A stretch of 37,286 nt of DNA from Bacteroidaceae bacterium (lineage in GTDB: Bacteria > Bacteroidota > Bacteroidia > Bacteroidales > Bacteroidaceae), in the NCBI GenBank assembly GCA_021443335.1, contig JABUUE010000006.1, forward strand, positions 11,990 to 49,275, read 5' to 3'. The notes under the pieces were generated by a model that saw only the letters and a program-made list of their open reading frames with translations, searched no databases and was not told where the DNA came from. Positions within the stretch are counted from its first letter, which is position 1, and each line of letters begins with the position of its first letter. Positions 36,409 to 37,286 of this stretch are shown in pieces. The position numbers and the translations under genes were made by a program.

Positions 36409-36672
36409 AGAAGATAGCCGACCTTGCACCGGGACACATTCGTGATGGCGTTTATCTGACCACTGGCAGTAGTCCTGCGATAATGGCCCACATGGGCAGT
36501 CACGGGGGGGTATTTACGTTGTGCTATTCTCGGACCCACAAGATGTTTCGCCAACAAATTCAGGGTAGTTTATACAGATGTTTGCCCGACAATAACCACC
36601 GTGCCAAACGGAAAGGGCGACGGAATGTTTGTAATACAGATTGAAGATGAACAAGGTGCAGATGCTCTTTAA
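36405..36672 (+). CDS. unit 1: phase-variable methyltransferase-segment ORF with G7 tract (out of frame)
   Basis: MKKIADLAPGHIRDGVYLTTGSSPAIMAHMGSHGG then tract; with 3n G the frame continues YLRCAILGPTRCFANKFRVVYTDVCPTITTVPNGKGDGMFVIQIEDEQGADAL*. As sequenced it ends at 36644. Confidence 0.6.
36504..36510 (+). repeat. G7 homopolymer
   Basis: cacGGGGGGGtattt. Confidence 0.85.
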
Positions 36673-36805
36673 TATCTACGGATATAAGAACCCCGGCTTT
36701 GCTGGCTGCGTGTATAGCACAAAAGGGCTTTCGCCAACCATAATGACCTCGCAAGGGGGGGGCAGAGAACCGCATATTATAATCATTGAAGATGACCAGA
36801 CTTGA
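36647..36805 (+). CDS. unit 2: methyltransferase-segment ORF with G8 tract (in frame)
   Basis: MNKVQMLFNIYGYKNPGFAGCVYSTKGLSPTIMTSQGGGREPHIIIIEDDQT*; classic C5-MTase GLSPTIxTSQGGGREP segment; 52 aa, below track cutoff. Confidence 0.75.
   Translation: MNKVQMLFNIYGYKNPGFAGCVYSTKGLSPTIMTSQGGGREPHIIIIEDDQT
36755..36762 (+). repeat. G8 homopolymer
   Basis: gcaaGGGGGGGGcaga. Confidence 0.85.
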
Positions 36806-36996
36806 AAAGCCCGAAGTGATAATCACTCGCCACTATATTAGGGGGGGGGTATTCAGGAGTTGTCTATTACTGGTGTCGCCACAACAACCCTACGGCATAC
36901 ACTGATGCCGTGGGATGTATAACGACAAAAACAGGCTGTGCCAACCAAACATATATAGCATATCTTGAAGATGAAGACAGGCGGCAAGAGACTTGA
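36792..36996 (+). CDS. unit 3: phase-variable methyltransferase-segment ORF with G9 tract (out of frame)
   Basis: As sequenced stops at 36905; with G8: MTRLEKPEVIITRHYIRGGYSGVVYYWCRHNNPTAYTDAVGCITTKTGCANQTYIAYLEDEDRRQET*. Confidence 0.6.
36841..36849 (+). repeat. G9 homopolymer
   Basis: tattaGGGGGGGGGtattc. Confidence 0.85.
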
Positions 36997-37158
36997 AACG
37001 ATGTTCCCCTTGGTACTGGATGCCATTAGGGGGGGCAGACGGTCTTCATTGATGCGTATAACCAGCGTGTCTATACTGATGCAGTCGTTTGTATCACAAC
37101 GCGCTTCGACAGTTGCAACCACTATACAATAACCATACTTGAAGATGAGGAATGTTGA
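36971..37158 (+). CDS. unit 4: phase-variable methyltransferase-segment ORF with G7 tract (out of frame)
   Basis: As sequenced stops at 37132; with G8: MKTGGKRLETMFPLVLDAIRGGQTVFIDAYNQRVYTDAVVCITTRFDSCNHYTITILEDEEC*. Confidence 0.6.
37029..37035 (+). repeat. G7 homopolymer
   Basis: ccattaGGGGGGGcagac. Confidence 0.85.
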
Positions 37159-37286
37159 ATACGCCCTTGACCATTTAGGATGGAAGCGCAAGGCAATAAC
37201 GGATGCTGTGAGGGGGGGCAGACAGTGTATCTGAATTTCTTCCCCAAAGCGTATATGATTGGTATATGCGGCACGATAAACACGCG
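37145..37286 (+). CDS. unit 5: phase-variable methyltransferase-segment ORF with G7 tract (out of frame, runs off window)
   Basis: As sequenced stops at 37234; with G8: MRNVEYALDHLGWKRKAITDAVRGGQTVYLNFFPKAYMIGICGTINTR... to the window edge. Confidence 0.55.
37212..37218 (+). repeat. G7 homopolymer
   Basis: gtgaGGGGGGGcagac. Confidence 0.85.

Noticed and set aside
35527-37286. Diversity-generating retroelement as explanation for the variable methyltransferase segments
   Set aside because: No reverse transcriptase, no TR/VR pair and no adenine-directed variation visible; the frame pattern is explained by homopolymer length.
35527-37286. Homopolymer sequencing error as the sole cause of the frameshifts
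   Set aside because: Cannot be excluded without reads, but confinement of all runs of 7 or more G/C to one locus, one per ORF, with overlapping starts and stops, is not what random indel error gives. Kept as the main alternative in the finding.
1-37286. tRNA or rRNA genes
   Set aside because: No convincing cloverleaf or rRNA sequence noticed; the 9076-9162 stem was considered as tRNA-like but lacks T-loop and anticodon features.

Overview
This 37.3 kb window looks like part of a Bacteroidales phage or phage-plasmid. Promoters match the Bacteroidetes type (TTTG ~19 bp TAnnTTTG). The left part (about 1-14 kb) holds an LPD1/zincin polyvalent protein, an NAD-dependent DNA ligase with a C-terminal TM segment, a BRO-N/KilA-type antirepressor with a structured leader, a ParA-type partition locus, and a Rep_3-like initiator preceded by four perfect 22-bp iterons. 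The same part carries 11 copies of a dispersed ~36-bp palindromic element, four of them in-frame inside genes. The right part holds a repressor, DnaQ-like exonuclease, primase/SF3-type helicase, SSB-tailed protein, sliding clamp, tape measure protein, BT4734/VirE-N-like primase, guanylate-kinase-like protein and MazG-like protein. The most striking region is 35.5-37.3 kb. A C5 cytosine methyltransferase core (motifs I-VIII, no motif IX/X seen) is flanked by short, start/stop-overlapping ORFs that resemble methyltransferase target-recognition/C-terminal segments. Each short ORF is interrupted by a G7-G9 or C7 homopolymer, and I find no other G/C run of 7 or more in the window. As sequenced, one of six units is in frame and five are one base out. 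This suggests a combinatorial, phase-variable, split DNA methyltransferase array. All calls come from reading the sequence and ORF track; no database search was run.
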